64,000 nucleotides of DNA from Flavivirga amylovorans (GTDB lineage: Bacteria; Bacteroidota; Bacteroidia; Flavobacteriales; Flavobacteriaceae): assembly GCF_030540875.1 (NCBI RefSeq), contig NZ_JAUOEM010000001.1, positions 372,001-436,000 on the forward strand. Reading direction: 5' to 3'. Shown piece after piece: positions 26,005 to 35,934 of this stretch. Position 1 is the first letter of the stretch. Each line of letters begins with the position of its first letter. A model generated the notes under the pieces. That model worked only from the letters and a program-made list of their open reading frames with translations, had not been told where the DNA came from and made no database searches. A program made the translations under genes and the position numbers.

Positions 26005-27363
26005 ATGAAAATTGCATTCTTCTCAATCAAAAAGCCAATAAATCTGATTTTAATAATTTTTTGCTTTACTAACCTTAGTTTTTCCCAAAACAAATTTACT
26101 ATTGAAAATAAAAAGCAATCAGATAAAATTAACTTCAAATTAATAAATAATTTAATTATTATTCCTGTTGAAGTTAATGGTGTCAACTTATCTTTTTTAT
26201 TAGACACCGGTGTGAGTAAGCCTATTATTTTTAACTTTTTAAATGTTTCAGACACATTAAAGATAAAAGATACCGAAACTATTTTTTTAAGAGGATTAGG
26301 TAACGGTGAATCTGTAGAAGCATTAAAATCTAAGAATAATATTTTTAAAATTGGAGATGCTATTAAGCTAAGCCAAGATTTATATGCTGTTTATGATTCT
26401 AATCTCAATTTTGCTCCCAGATTAGGTTTTCCAGTTCATGGTATCATTGGTTTTGATTTATTTAAGGACTTAATAGTTGAAATAAACTATTCTAAAAAGA
26501 TTTTGAAACTAACGACACCTGAAGCGTATACGTATAAAAAATGTAAAAAATGTGAAAGACTGAATTTGGAGTTTTATAATAATAAACCTTATATAAATGC
26601 TCAAGTGATAATGAATAGAGAAATGATTCCTATTAAGTTATTGATAGATTCGGGAGGCAGCGATGCTTTATGGTTGTTTGAGGATGATTCTTTGGGAATT
26701 AGGTCTAGTAATAAATTTTTTTATGATTTTCTTGGTCATGGTTTGAGTGGCAGTGTTTATGGTAAAAGGTCTAAAGTTAGAAACTTATTGTTAAAAAGTT
26801 TTATGCTTGATAAGGTTAATGTTTCGTTTCCAGATTCAACATACATTTTACATGCAAGAAAACACAAAAACCGTAATGGTAGTCTGTCTGGTAATATTTT
26901 AAAACGATTTAATGTTATTTTTGATTATCGAAGAGCCATAATTACGCTAACAAAGAATCGTTATTTTAATGAGAAATTTCAATATAATAAAAGCGGTATT
27001 GAGTTATCTCATGATGGTTATAGATTAGTAAGGGAGAAGGATGGTGCCTCTCAGAATAAAGATGACAAATATGGGAATTCTCAAAATCAAGGCACTAAAA
27101 TTATTATAGATACTAAATATAAATTATCATTAAAACCAGCCTATGTTGTAGTAGAATTAAGAAAAGATTCTCCAGCTGAAAAAGCAGGCTTACTTATAGG
27201 AGATGTTATTTTGAGTATAAATAATAAGGATACTTACCAATTTAAGCTACAAGAGTTAATTCATAAGTTTTATGAAGATTCGGGTAAACGTATAAAGTTA
27301 AAAGTTGAAAGACATGGTATAATTTTAACTGTTGACTTTAAATTAGAAGATGTTTTTCAATAA
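26005..27363 (+). CDS. Secreted retropepsin-like aspartyl protease with PDZ domain
   Basis: 452 residues. A signal peptide (LILIIFCFTNLSFSQ) is followed by two aspartyl-protease halves: LSFLLDTGVSKPIIF at ~65 holds D-T-G, and IKLLIDSGGSDALWLF at ~215 holds D-S-G. The two active-site motifs in one chain suggest a self-contained pepsin-like site. The last ~90 residues form a PDZ domain (AYVVVELRKDSPAEKAGLLIGDVILSINN). Flavobacteria commonly carry such exported proteins; the substrate is unknown, and a periplasmic protein-quality or processing role is inference. It ends at a terminator followed directly by a MITE-like repeat. Confidence 0.87.
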   Translation: MKIAFFSIKKPINLILIIFCFTNLSFSQNKFTIENKKQSDKINFKLINNLIIIPVEVNGVNLSFLLDTGVSKPIIFNFLNVSDTLKIKDTETIFLRGLGNGESVEALKSKNNIFKIGDAIKLSQDLYAVYDSNLNFAPRLGFPVHGIIGFDLFKDLIVEINYSKKILKLTTPEAYTYKKCKKCERLNLEFYNNKPYINAQVIMNREMIPIKLLIDSGGSDALWLFEDDSLGIRSSNKFFYDFLGHGLSGSVYGKRSKVRNLLLKSFMLDKVNVSFPDSTYILHARKHKNRNGSLSGNILKRFNVIFDYRRAIITLTKNRYFNEKFQYNKSGIELSHDGYRLVREKDGASQNKDDKYGNSQNQGTKIIIDTKYKLSLKPAYVVVELRKDSPAEKAGLLIGDVILSINNKDTYQFKLQELIHKFYEDSGKRIKLKVERHGIILTVDFKLEDVFQ

Positions 27364-27364
27364 A

Positions 27365-27396
27365 AAAGCCCAAACTATAATAGTAGTTTAGGCTTT
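27365..27396 (+). terminator. Terminator of the aspartyl protease gene
   Basis: AAAGCCCAAACTA pairs with TAGTTTAGGCTTT (one mismatch) around a 6-base loop, with T residues after it; it begins one base past the stop. Confidence 0.82.
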
Positions 27397-27406
27397 TGTT
27401 TTCTTT

Positions 27407-27565
27407 GAACTCATTTAGACTTTTTCAATTTGCTAAAAAATGGCTGTTTTCAGCTCTGTTTTTGTCTTTTTTTCCTTCCGTAGCTCTGCTATGCAACTCA
27501 AAAAAGTCTTCAACATAGGCAAAACTTCTAATTTTCGCTTAAATCCTAAAAGTCTAAATGAGTTC
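27407..27565. mobile_element. MITE-like element, copy 1 (159 bp)
   Basis: Ends are inverted repeats: GAACTCATTTAGACTTTT at the left and its exact complement at the right. TTT lies directly outside both ends, a possible 3-base target duplication. The body is ~98% identical to 52296-52455 (two substitutions and one single-base indel by eye). No full gene fits. Two different minus-strand frames stay open for ~45 codons in the two copies, so neither is trusted as coding. It sits between two convergent genes. Confidence 0.8.
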
Positions 27566-27584
27566 TTTATCTAAAGAAAGAGGT

Positions 27585-28010
27585 TTATTGTTGAACGATA
27601 CTTTTATCTTTCTTTTCTAAAACACTCTTTTTACTTGAGTCTACTACTAATCCTTTTATTTTTAAAGCAACAGTAGGCGTATCTGCGTTAGAAATAACAG
27701 TAATTGTTTTTCTAATAGGATTTACTCTATTTGTATCATATTTAACCTCAATTTGTCCAGTTTTCCCTGGTAAAATTGGATCTTTTGGTTTTTTTGGAAT
27801 CGTACAACCACAGCTAGATGAAACTTTAGATATTATAAGCGGTGCATCTCCTGTATTTGTAAATTCAAAAACACGCACACCATTTGATCCTTTTTCAACA
27901 GTCCCATAATCGATAGTATCCGATTTGAATTCTATTTTAGCTACCTTGTCCTGTGCATTTACAGATAGACTGATTAATCCGATAAATAAAATTGTAAATA
28001 ATTGTTTCAT
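27585..28010 (-). CDS. DUF1573 domain protein, exported
   Basis: 141 residues: signal peptide (LFTILFIGLISLSVNAQ), then one immunoglobulin-like DUF1573 domain. Typical elements are FDYGTVEKG-like IDYGTVEKGSNGVRVFEFTN, the SSCGCTIP motif with two cysteines, and PGKTGQIEVKYDTN. The C-terminal tail is lysine-rich. The function of the family is unknown; members are abundant in Bacteroidota envelopes. It is a lone gene convergent with the protease gene. Confidence 0.88.
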   Translation of the reverse strand: MKQLFTILFIGLISLSVNAQDKVAKIEFKSDTIDYGTVEKGSNGVRVFEFTNTGDAPLIISKVSSSCGCTIPKKPKDPILPGKTGQIEVKYDTNRVNPIRKTITVISNADTPTVALKIKGLVVDSSKKSVLEKKDKSIVQQ

Positions 28011-28386
28011 TTGTCTATTTTTTATTGTTTTATATGTTCAAATGCAGTTTGCATTAAATAAATTTCTATAAATATTAAATGAAGTAGTACTCAATATTGC
28101 TACTCCTAATTTCATGTCAAACATACTCACTTTTTCTACAATCTGCAAAAATATTAGACATAATACAGGTATGTTAACATATTCTACAGAGTTAAAAGTA
28201 CGTACAACTTTTCTTAAATAAGCCAGTTTTTTGTTAAATATTTAATGCCCATCGTTTATACTTTAATATTATAACTTTCATCTGTTATTATTTATTATTT
28301 ACCGTGAGATGTGATTTACATCTTAAAATCATTAATTATTGATGAAATTAATAGCTATGCTGATTTCACGGAAAAAGAAATATAAG
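28011..28386. other. Intergenic region between DUF1573 and valS
   Basis: 376 bases with no convincing gene. It holds small inverted repeats: AATGCA-gtt-TGCATT near 28040, AGATGT-gattt-ACATCT at 28307-28323, and the pair CCGTGA (28302-28307) / TCACGG (28366-28371) that encloses the latter. All lie upstream of the valS -7 box, so they are not part of its leader. Confidence 0.5.
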
Positions 28387-28394
28387 TACTTTTG
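28387..28394 (+). promoter_or_regulatory. -7 box TACTTTTG of valS
   Basis: Exact TAnnTTTG, 30 bases before the ATG at 28425. The TTG at 28392 that would extend the gene by 11 codons lies inside it. Confidence 0.68.
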
Positions 28395-28424
28395 CAAATC
28401 AATATTCAAAAACTATTCCAAAGT

Positions 28425-31061
28425 ATGCAAATACCTTCAAAATACGAGGCGAATCAAGTAGAAAGTAAGTGGTACGATTACTGGATGAAACATAATTATT
28501 TTCATTCTGAACCAGATGAAAGAGAACCGTATACTATTGTGATACCTCCACCAAATGTAACTGGGGTCTTGCATATGGGGCATATGCTTAATAACACAAT
28601 TCAAGATGTATTAATACGTCGTGCACGTTTGCAAGGTAAAAATGCATGTTGGGTACCTGGTACAGATCATGCATCTATAGCGACCGAGGCAAAAGTAGTT
28701 GCTAAATTAAAAGAGCAGGGTATTGATAAAAATGACTTGTCTCGTGATGAGTTCTTAAAACATGCATGGGATTGGACGCATGAATATGGAGGTGTTATTT
28801 TAGAACAGCTTAAAAAATTAGGATGTTCTTGCGATTGGGAACGAACCAAGTTTACGATGGACGATGATATGAGTGAGGCTGTTATCAAGGTGTTCGTGGA
28901 TTTATTCAACAAAGGCTTAATTTACCGAGGTTTCCGAATGGTAAACTGGGATCCAGAAGCAAAAACAACCTTATCTGATGAAGAAGTTATTCATGAGGAA
29001 CGTCAAGGAAACTTATATTACCTTCAATATAAAATTGAAGGAAGTGACGATGCTCTAACGATAGCTACTACACGTCCTGAGACGATTTTTGGAGACACCG
29101 CTATTTGTATTAACCCAAATGATGAAAGGTTTGTACACTTACGTGGAAAAAAAGCTATTGTTCCAATATGTAATCGTGTGATTCCTATTATTGAAGATGA
29201 CTATGTAGATGTTGAATTTGGTACTGGTTGCCTTAAAGTAACGCCAGCACATGATGAGAATGATAAGAATTTAGGAGACAAGCATAAGTTGGAAGTTATT
29301 GATATTTTTAATGAAGATGCCTCTTTAAATAGCTTTGGATTACATTTTGAAGGTCAAGATCGTTTTGTAGCCAGAAAAGCTGTTGCTAAAGAATTAGAAG
29401 AAACAGGTGTTTTAGTTAAGGTTGAAACGCATATTAATAAATTAGGAACTTCCGAAAGAACAAAAGCTGTTATAGAACCACGTTTAAGCGATCAGTGGTT
29501 TCTAAATATGGAAGATTTGGTAAAACCAGCTATTAAAGCGGTTTTAGGAGACGATTCTGAAATTAACTTATTCCCTAAGAAGTTCGAAAACACCTACCGT
29601 CATTGGATGGAGAATATTCGAGATTGGAATATTTCACGCCAATTACTTTGGGGACAACAAATTCCAGCATATTTCTATGGCGACGGGAAAGAGGATTTTG
29701 TAGTAGCAGAAACAATTGAAAGTGCTTTGGAATTAGCTAGAGTAAAAACGAATAATTCAGAACTAACAACTAACGACTTACGCCAGGATACAGATGCTCT
29801 GGATACTTGGTTTAGTTCTTGGTTATGGCCAATGAGTGTTTTTGATGGGATAAGAAACCCTGAAAATGAAGACATAAAATATTACTATCCAACAAACGAT
29901 TTAGTTACGGGACCAGATATTTTATTCTTTTGGGTAGCACGTATGATTATTGCTGGTTATGAATATAAAGATGAAAAGCCATTTAATAATGTGTACTTAA
30001 CTGGTTTGGTTCGTGATAAGCAACGACGCAAAATGTCTAAGCAACTTGGTAATTCGCCAGATGCTTTAAAGCTTATTGAAGAATATGGAGCTGGGGGTGT
30101 TCGCGTTGGCTTATTGTTAAGTTCGGCAGCAGGAAACGATTTAATGTTTGATGAAGCACTTTGCCAACAAGGAAAAGGTTTCGGAAACAAAATATGGAAT
30201 GCTTACCGCTTGGTTGATGGATGGAAGGTTGATGACAATATTCAACAACCGGAATCTAGTAAAGTTGCCATAGATTGGTACGAATCTAAATTTCAGAAAG
30301 CTTTAATAGAAATTGAAGATCATTTTAGTAAATACAGACTGAGTGACGCTTTGATGACGATCTATAAGCTTATTTTTGATGATTTTTGTGGCTGGTTTTT
30401 AGAAATGATTAAACCAGGGTATCAACAGCCTATAGATGCTAAAACATTAAAACGTGTGATTGCTATTTTTGAGGATAATTTAAAAATTGTACACCCTTTT
30501 ATGCCATTTTTAACTGAGGATATATGGCACTATATATCAGAGAGAACTCCAGATGAAGCTTTAATCGTTGCAAAATGGCCAGAATCTAAACCAATTAATG
30601 AAACTTTAATTGATGAGTTTGAATTTGCATCTGAAGTTATTTCGGGTATTAGAAACATTAGAAAACAAAAAAATATAGCTTTTAAAGATGCTATTGGATT
30701 TTCGGCAATTAATAATGAAAAAAATAGTACGACATTCGATAGTATTATTTCCAAATTAGGGAATTTAGAAAGTATCGATTATGTTTCTGATGCCGTGGAT
30801 GGTGCTTTAACTTTTAGAGTGAAGTCCAATGAGTATTTTATACCTATGGCAGGCAGTATTGATCTGGAAGCTGAAATTAAAAAGTTAACAGAAGAGTTAA
30901 GTTATACGGAAGGCTTTTTGAAATCTGTACAAAAGAAACTCTCCAATGAACGTTTTGTAGCAGGAGCTCCAGAACAAGTTGTAGCCAGTGAGAAGAAAAA
31001 AGAAGCAGATGCCTTGGCTAAAATTGAAACGCTTAAAACAAGTTTATCAAGTTTGCAATAA
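28425..31061 (+). CDS. valS: Valyl-tRNA synthetase
   Basis: Charges tRNA-Val. 878 residues from the ATG at 28425 ([20 protein letters not shown]), the usual ValRS opening. The HIGH motif appears as [15 protein letters not shown], the KMSKS loop as [13 protein letters not shown]. The editing domain has [13 protein letters not shown] and the C-terminus is the ValRS coiled-coil arm ([20 protein letters not shown]). Start choice rests on the promoter box that contains the alternative TTG. It is a single gene. Confidence 0.98.
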   Translation: MQIPSKYEANQVESKWYDYWMKHNYFHSEPDEREPYTIVIPPPNVTGVLHMGHMLNNTIQDVLIRRARLQGKNACWVPGTDHASIATEAKVVAKLKEQGIDKNDLSRDEFLKHAWDWTHEYGGVILEQLKKLGCSCDWERTKFTMDDDMSEAVIKVFVDLFNKGLIYRGFRMVNWDPEAKTTLSDEEVIHEERQGNLYYLQYKIEGSDDALTIATTRPETIFGDTAICINPNDERFVHLRGKKAIVPICNRVIPIIEDDYVDVEFGTGCLKVTPAHDENDKNLGDKHKLEVIDIFNEDASLNSFGLHFEGQDRFVARKAVAKELEETGVLVKVETHINKLGTSERTKAVIEPRLSDQWFLNMEDLVKPAIKAVLGDDSEINLFPKKFENTYRHWMENIRDWNISRQLLWGQQIPAYFYGDGKEDFVVAETIESALELARVKTNNSELTTNDLRQDTDALDTWFSSWLWPMSVFDGIRNPENEDIKYYYPTNDLVTGPDILFFWVARMIIAGYEYKDEKPFNNVYLTGLVRDKQRRKMSKQLGNSPDALKLIEEYGAGGVRVGLLLSSAAGNDLMFDEALCQQGKGFGNKIWNAYRLVDGWKVDDNIQQPESSKVAIDWYESKFQKALIEIEDHFSKYRLSDALMTIYKLIFDDFCGWFLEMIKPGYQQPIDAKTLKRVIAIFEDNLKIVHPFMPFLTEDIWHYISERTPDEALIVAKWPESKPINETLIDEFEFASEVISGIRNIRKQKNIAFKDAIGFSAINNEKNSTTFDSIISKLGNLESIDYVSDAVDGALTFRVKSNEYFIPMAGSIDLEAEIKKLTEELSYTEGFLKSVQKKLSNERFVAGAPEQVVASEKKKEADALAKIETLKTSLSSLQ

Positions 31062-31095
31062 GCGTTTTGTATATAAATCTGTAGTTGTTGTTTGT

Positions 31096-31590
31096 TTAGT
31101 GTTTTATATAGCTTATGCTGTCACCAACCGAAAGCGACCAGGTATCAACTAAATTAGCATTAATTTCCAGTACATATTTTGCAGGAAAATTAGAAGGTAA
31201 TGAGCTTTCGTCAAATGGTTTGGCATTTTTCTGAAAGCTCACTATATTGTTGTTTTCGTTTATATAAATTAAATCTAAAGGTATTTTGGTGTTCTTCATG
31301 TAAAAGAAACGCTCTTTCACATCTTTAAACACAAATAACATTCCTTGCCTTGTACCCATAGAATTTCTATACATTAACCCAGTTTGAATATCAAAATCTG
31401 TATCTGCAATTTCGATATCCAGAGTGACTGCTGTAGAATCAATGGATTTAAAAATAGTAAGCTCGCCTTCTTTTTTAAAAGTAACTTCGGTTTGTTTGAT
31501 AGTCTTTTTGTTTTCTTTACAAGACGAGAGGTTTGAAAGCAAACCAATCAAAATTATAAAAGTGAATGAAGAGAGACGTTTAAAGAGCAT
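31096..31590 (-). CDS. DUF192 family lipoprotein
   Basis: 164 residues from the ATG at 31590 (MLFKRLSSF). A lipobox (SNLSSCK) ends the signal peptide. The DUF192 domain is shown by FDIQTGLMYRNSMGTRQGMLF, FYMKNTKIPLDLIYIN and the closing VLEINANLVDTWSLSVGD. Its function is unknown. The longer frame starting at 31641 would overlap lgt by 50 bases; this start leaves one base. It is last in the nrnA-gldI-PPIase-lgt operon. Confidence 0.88.
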   Translation of the reverse strand: MLFKRLSSFTFIILIGLLSNLSSCKENKKTIKQTEVTFKKEGELTIFKSIDSTAVTLDIEIADTDFDIQTGLMYRNSMGTRQGMLFVFKDVKERFFYMKNTKIPLDLIYINENNNIVSFQKNAKPFDESSLPSNFPAKYVLEINANLVDTWSLSVGDSISYIKH

Positions 31591-31591
31591 G

Positions 31592-32521
31592 TTATTTGAC
31601 AGTTGTTTTGGGTTTATAAACAAACATAAAATATAAGCCAATAAGAATAAACGGAATACTAAGCCATTGTCCTGTATTCAAGTTAGCCCAATTAATATAT
31701 TCGTCACCTTGAGGCTCTTTTGTGAATTCAACAAAGAAGCGAATGGTCCATAACAAGATTAAAAACAATCCAAAAAGAAAACCGGTTTGTTCTCTTTTTT
31801 TAGTTTTTGAATAGAAATACCATAAAATTATAAACACAAAAATATAGCAGAAAGATTCATATAACTGTGCTGGGTGTCTGTAAGGAACCTTTTCTAGTAA
31901 TTGTGCAAATTGAGGATTATCGGTAACAGCATTATAAGCTTCTTGAACATCTTTAATACCTGTAAGTTGTGTAATTTGGCTCTTGTAATATTGATCTTGA
32001 ATAAAACGAACTCCGAAATTAGATTCGGTAACTTTTCCAATAATTTCGGAATTTATGAAGTTTCCAATTCTAATAAAAATAGCACCAGAAGCAACCGATA
32101 TAACAACGCGGTCTAAAACCCATAATAATGATTTGTAGTTGTATTTTTTACGATATAAATACATTCCTATTATGATACCAATTGCGGCGCCATGACTTGC
32201 TAATCCTTGAAACCCAGTAAACTCAAAACCGCCTTTGAATTTAAACGGTAGAAAAATGCTAAAAAAGTCTTGAGATATTAATTCCGATTGATAAAACAAA
32301 ACATGCCCTAAACGTGCGCCTAGCATGGTCGCTAATACAGTATAAATAAACAAAGGATCCAAATAATCTAAAGATATTTTTTCTTTAGTAAAAATGCGCT
32401 TCATAATATACCAACCTATTATAAATGCAATGACCCACATGAGACTGTAGAAATGTAATTTGAAATTTCCAACAATGTCGATTCCAGTTACAGGGTTCCA
32501 ATCAAATTTTAATGCATGCAT
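31592..32521 (-). CDS. lgt: Prolipoprotein diacylglyceryl transferase
   Basis: Inner-membrane enzyme that transfers diacylglycerol to the lipobox cysteine, the first step of lipoprotein maturation. 309 residues with about seven hydrophobic helices. The key segment is RIGNFINSEIIGK (Arg and Asn of the signature), preceded by GFQGLASHGAAIGII with the essential His. Many genes in this window encode lipoproteins that would be its substrates. It lies 12 bases after the dual PPIase gene in the same operon. Confidence 0.96.
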   Translation of the reverse strand: MHALKFDWNPVTGIDIVGNFKLHFYSLMWVIAFIIGWYIMKRIFTKEKISLDYLDPLFIYTVLATMLGARLGHVLFYQSELISQDFFSIFLPFKFKGGFEFTGFQGLASHGAAIGIIIGMYLYRKKYNYKSLLWVLDRVVISVASGAIFIRIGNFINSEIIGKVTESNFGVRFIQDQYYKSQITQLTGIKDVQEAYNAVTDNPQFAQLLEKVPYRHPAQLYESFCYIFVFIILWYFYSKTKKREQTGFLFGLFLILLWTIRFFVEFTKEPQGDEYINWANLNTGQWLSIPFILIGLYFMFVYKPKTTVK

Positions 32522-32533
32522 ACGTTTTGTTTT

Positions 32534-33661
32534 TTACTTTAAAAGTTCTATGATTTCGACTTCAAAAATGATATTAGACTTTCCAGGGATTCCTCTGGTT
32601 CCAGCTTCTCCATAAGCTAAATGATATGGAATGAATAATGTTGCTTTATCTCCAACACTTAATTGTTGTAAGCCTTCTTTAAAACCAGGAATCATACTAG
32701 CATCAGGACCAATACCAGCAGTAATTGGTTGGTATTTGTTTGCAGCTTTACGTTTTTCATTTACAACATCAAGCGCTTCAGCAATTTCTAATTTACTAGT
32801 TTGAAGTAGTTTCCCGTTTTCAAAATATACTGCGTAGTGTGTAAGCACTTCTGCCGTTTCGGGTAATTTTTCTCCAGTACCTTTTTCGGTAATAATATAT
32901 TGTAATCCTGAAGACAGCATAATAGTTTCGGCTTTTTGTTTTTCAAATTTTTCTTTGGTAGCTTTTAAAATCGCTGCTTTTTTTGCTTTCTTTTCTTTTT
33001 CTTTACGTTCAGCTTCAGCAAAATGATTATTAAATGTGTTTGGAGCATCAAAAGATTTAGCTTCTTTTCCTTTTCTAATAATGTTTAGTTCTTTAATAAC
33101 TACATCTTCTATTGGTTTATCTCCAGAAGCAGTTTTTACGTTAGAAATACTGTCTTGAATATTTATTCCAATAACTAACTCGCCAAAAATATTGTATCCA
33201 TTATCTAAATGAGGCTTTGGTATTTCAGTAATAAAGAATTGACTTCCATTTGTATTACGTCCAGAGTTTGCCATAGATAAGATACCAGGTTTGTCATGTT
33301 TTAAATCTGGATGAAACTCATCCGTAAATTTATAGCCAGGACTTCCCGAACCTGTTCCTGTAGGGTCACCTCCTTGAATCATAAATTCATTAATAACACG
33401 ATGAAAAATAAGTCCGTTGTAGAATTTTTTTCCTTTATAAGCATCGTCTACCATTGTATTTGTGCCTTCTGCTAATGAGACGAAATTTGCAACAGTTATG
33501 GGAGCTTTTTCATGCTCTAATTTTGCAACCATAACACCTTTAGTAGTAATAAATTCAGCATATAATCCATCTTCAAGATCTGGGTATTGCGCTTTACATG
33601 AAACTAATGCTATTAAAGATGCGATTGATAAAATTTTGATAGAATTTTTTAAAAGAGTCAT
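32534..33661 (-). CDS. Dual-domain peptidyl-prolyl isomerase lipoprotein (cyclophilin + FKBP)
   Basis: 375 residues. The signal peptide ends in a lipobox (IALVSCK, Cys22). Residues ~34-200 are a cyclophilin ([31 protein letters not shown]) and ~245-375 are an FKBP ([34 protein letters not shown]). A lysine/glutamate-rich helix links them. The fusion puts two unrelated prolyl isomerases on one membrane anchor, probably for folding outer-membrane or secreted proteins. It follows gldI by 2 bases, so both isomerases are made together. Confidence 0.93.
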   Translation of the reverse strand: MTLLKNSIKILSIASLIALVSCKAQYPDLEDGLYAEFITTKGVMVAKLEHEKAPITVANFVSLAEGTNTMVDDAYKGKKFYNGLIFHRVINEFMIQGGDPTGTGSGSPGYKFTDEFHPDLKHDKPGILSMANSGRNTNGSQFFITEIPKPHLDNGYNIFGELVIGINIQDSISNVKTASGDKPIEDVVIKELNIIRKGKEAKSFDAPNTFNNHFAEAERKEKEKKAKKAAILKATKEKFEKQKAETIMLSSGLQYIITEKGTGEKLPETAEVLTHYAVYFENGKLLQTSKLEIAEALDVVNEKRKAANKYQPITAGIGPDASMIPGFKEGLQQLSVGDKATLFIPYHLAYGEAGTRGIPGKSNIIFEVEIIELLK

Positions 33662-33663
33662 TA

Positions 33664-34209
33664 TTAATTAGTTTGATTTTGGGTAATTGAATTCACTGTA
33701 ACTTCACAAATTATGGGTGTATTACTGCCTATTTTATTTTCATCTCCGTAATAACCATATGCTTTTTGCGAGGGAAAGATAAAGGTAGCGGTTTCGCCAG
33801 TTTTCATTAGTTTTAAACCTTCGCGTAAACCCGTAAATAATTCTTCTTTATCCATAGCGTAGGTTCGTGTTTTAATATCTTCTTTTGAATAAATTAAACT
33901 ACCATTTAATGCTTTTACATTATAGTTGTAGTTTATAATATCTCCAAACAACGGTGTGTTTAAAGTATCTATTTCTATTTTGTTGTTGTAATAGTACCAG
34001 AAGCCATTTTCTGAAGTTATATAATTGTTATCTTGCTTTTTCATGATTTTTTCTATGAAAACCTGCTCTTGAGCAAAAAGTCTTTTATTGCGCTCAACAG
34101 AGGCATCTATAAAAGAACCTGTTTTTACAGAAACAGGACGCCTTGCTTCAGGTGTTTTGCAGTTTATTGCCAGTAAGACAATGGCTAATATTAGTAATTT
34201 ATTCATCAT
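33664..34209 (-). CDS. gldI: Gliding-motility-associated FKBP-type isomerase GldI
   Basis: 181-residue lipoprotein (lipobox LLAINCK, Cys17) with a C-terminal FKBP domain: [53 protein letters not shown] and a final [10 protein letters not shown] strand. The N-terminal ~65 residues match the GldI layout. In Flavobacterium johnsoniae GldI is needed for gliding, probably by folding parts of the type IX secretion/gliding machinery. Its start overlaps the end of the DHH gene by 11 bases. Confidence 0.9.
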   Translation of the reverse strand: MMNKLLILAIVLLAINCKTPEARRPVSVKTGSFIDASVERNKRLFAQEQVFIEKIMKKQDNNYITSENGFWYYYNNKIEIDTLNTPLFGDIINYNYNVKALNGSLIYSKEDIKTRTYAMDKEELFTGLREGLKLMKTGETATFIFPSQKAYGYYGDENKIGSNTPIICEVTVNSITQNQTN

Positions 34210-35218
34210 TTAGGGCTTTATTATAACTAGGCAATATACTAATAAATTTAGCAACTGTGTCCTCCATTGATAAATGGCTTTTCCCTCCTGCGGCATTGGT
34301 ATGACCACCACCGCTAAAATGTGCTCTAGATAATTCATTAACAGAGAAGTTCCCTTTTGATCGCAATGATATTTTTATAATACCTTCTTGTTTATCTTCA
34401 ATAAAAATAGCAGCGAGTACTGTGTCTTTTAAAGATAAAGCATAGTTTACAACACCTTCAGTATCCCCTTTTTTATAATCGTATCTATATAATTCTTCCT
34501 GAGAAAGCGTTATGTAAGCTGTTTTTGATTCAGGAATGACCTTTAGGTTGCTTAACGCACACCCTAGGAGTTGCAAGCGCTCGTAGCTATTAGTATCGTA
34601 AATATTGTTATGGATTTCGGTATTGTTTGCTCCTTTTTCGATAAGTTGTGCGACTATTTGATGTGTTTTGCTGGTTGTAGATAAAAATCTAAATGAGCCA
34701 GTATCTGTCATGATACCAACATATAAACAGGTAGAAATATTGGTGTCGATTAAGCTTGTGTCTCCTAACATATCAATAAAATGATATACCATTTCGCAAG
34801 TAGAACTCATTGTAACATCACTAAACATATAAGTAGCATAATCATCTGGTGCTTGATGATGATCAATCATAATCTTTAAAGCCTTACTTTTAGTTAACAC
34901 AGATTCCATACTGCCAGTTCTATGAAACGCATTAAAATCTAAGGTAAATATAATATCAGCTTCTTCAATTAATGTATCACATTTTTTAGTTTGAGAATCG
35001 TGTTTCAAAATAGTATCGTTCCCTGGAATCCATTTTAAGAAAGTAGGGTAGTCATTGGGTACCAAAACATTTACTTGATGATTACCTTTTAGAAGGTAGT
35101 GGTAGAGTCCAAGGGTTGAGCCAATAGCATCTCCATCCGGGTTTTTATGAGGTACAATTACTATCTTTTTTTTAGAAGATAATAACTGTTTAATACTTGA
35201 GATATCTTGTTTGTTCAT
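34199..35218 (-). CDS. DHH-family phosphoesterase, NrnA-like (oligoribonuclease/pAp phosphatase)
   Basis: 339 residues with the DHH catalytic domain: HKNPDGDAIGSTLGL, the Asp in TLDFNAFHRTG, MIDHHQAPDD and the substrate-binding DHHA1 end FSGGGHTNAAGG. Proteins of this type degrade short RNA or pAp, and some act on cyclic dinucleotides; there is no membrane or PAS/GGDEF part as in GdpP, which favours NrnA. It heads the gldI-PPIase-lgt operon on the minus strand and is divergent from ndk. Confidence 0.9.
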   Translation of the reverse strand: MNKQDISSIKQLLSSKKKIVIVPHKNPDGDAIGSTLGLYHYLLKGNHQVNVLVPNDYPTFLKWIPGNDTILKHDSQTKKCDTLIEEADIIFTLDFNAFHRTGSMESVLTKSKALKIMIDHHQAPDDYATYMFSDVTMSSTCEMVYHFIDMLGDTSLIDTNISTCLYVGIMTDTGSFRFLSTTSKTHQIVAQLIEKGANNTEIHNNIYDTNSYERLQLLGCALSNLKVIPESKTAYITLSQEELYRYDYKKGDTEGVVNYALSLKDTVLAAIFIEDKQEGIIKISLRSKGNFSVNELSRAHFSGGGHTNAAGGKSHLSMEDTVAKFISILPSYNKALNDE

Positions 35219-35380
35219 AGTTGACGAAGATACAATTTTTTTAATCTCAATAAAGCATCAAAAAGTTGTTAAGCAACTTCGCTTTAGTCAAAATTTTAAA
35301 AACAGTAAAACATTATATTTAACAATAGTTATAAGATTTAATACGTTTTTAATGCATTATACTGGTTTGTAATTTAATGA

Positions 35381-35410
35381 TTGTTTTTAATTAGAAATGC
35401 ATTACTTTTG
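35381..35410 (+). promoter_or_regulatory. Consensus promoter of ndk
   Basis: TTG (35381-35383), a 19-base spacer and TACTTTTG (35403-35410) match the full Bacteroidota consensus TTG-N19-TAnnTTTG, 21 bases before the ATG. This is the best promoter in the window. Confidence 0.82.
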
Positions 35411-35431
35411 CAGCAAAATTAAAACAATAAG

Positions 35432-35851
35432 ATGGCAACAAATAGAACATTTACAATGTTAAAGCCAGATGCTGTTGAAAAAGGACACATCGGCGCAATA
35501 CTAGAAAAAATTTCTGCTTCAGGATTTAGAATCGTAGCAATGAAATTAACACAAATGACAAAAACTGATGCAGAAGCATTTTATGCGATACATAACGAAC
35601 GTCCATTTTTTGGGGAATTAGTTGAATATATGACTCGCGGTCCTATTGTTGCAGCTATTTTAGAAAAAGACAATGCTGTTGATGATTTTAGAACATTAAT
35701 AGGAGCAACTAACCCAGCTGATGCAGCTGAAGGAACTATTCGTAAACTATACGCAGCTTCTATTGGGGAAAATGCAGTACACGGTAGTGATAGTGATGGC
35801 AATGCAGCTATAGAAGGTGCTTTCCATTTTTCTGGTAGAGAGATGTTTTAA
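35432..35851 (+). CDS. ndk: Nucleoside-diphosphate kinase
   Basis: Balances NTP pools by transferring phosphate through a histidine. 139 residues, complete: [38 protein letters not shown] and the active site NAVHGSDSD with His117. It is a single gene with a consensus promoter and a strong terminator, fitting steady high expression. Confidence 0.98.
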   Translation: MATNRTFTMLKPDAVEKGHIGAILEKISASGFRIVAMKLTQMTKTDAEAFYAIHNERPFFGELVEYMTRGPIVAAILEKDNAVDDFRTLIGATNPADAAEGTIRKLYAASIGENAVHGSDSDGNAAIEGAFHFSGREMF

Positions 35852-35870
35852 ATCATTAAGAAATATAAAA

Positions 35871-35905
35871 ACAGAAAACCCACAACTAAATTGTGGGTTT
35901 TCTGT
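35871..35905 (+). terminator. Terminator of ndk
   Basis: A perfect 15-base stem (ACAGAAAACCCACAA / TTGTGGGTTTTCTGT) with a 5-base loop, 20 bases after the ndk stop. Confidence 0.9.
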
Positions 35906-35934
35906 TTAAGACATAAATCGTAATCGTTTATTTC

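Noticed and set aside
27420-27560. Open minus-strand frame of ~45 codons inside MITE copy 1
   Set aside because: Copy 2 has a one-base indel and a different open frame; the peptides do not agree, and no recognisable domain or start is present.
28011-28424. T-box or other riboswitch before valS
   Set aside because: The visible inverted repeats lie upstream of the promoter box, the leader is only ~25 bases, and T-boxes are not typical of Bacteroidota.
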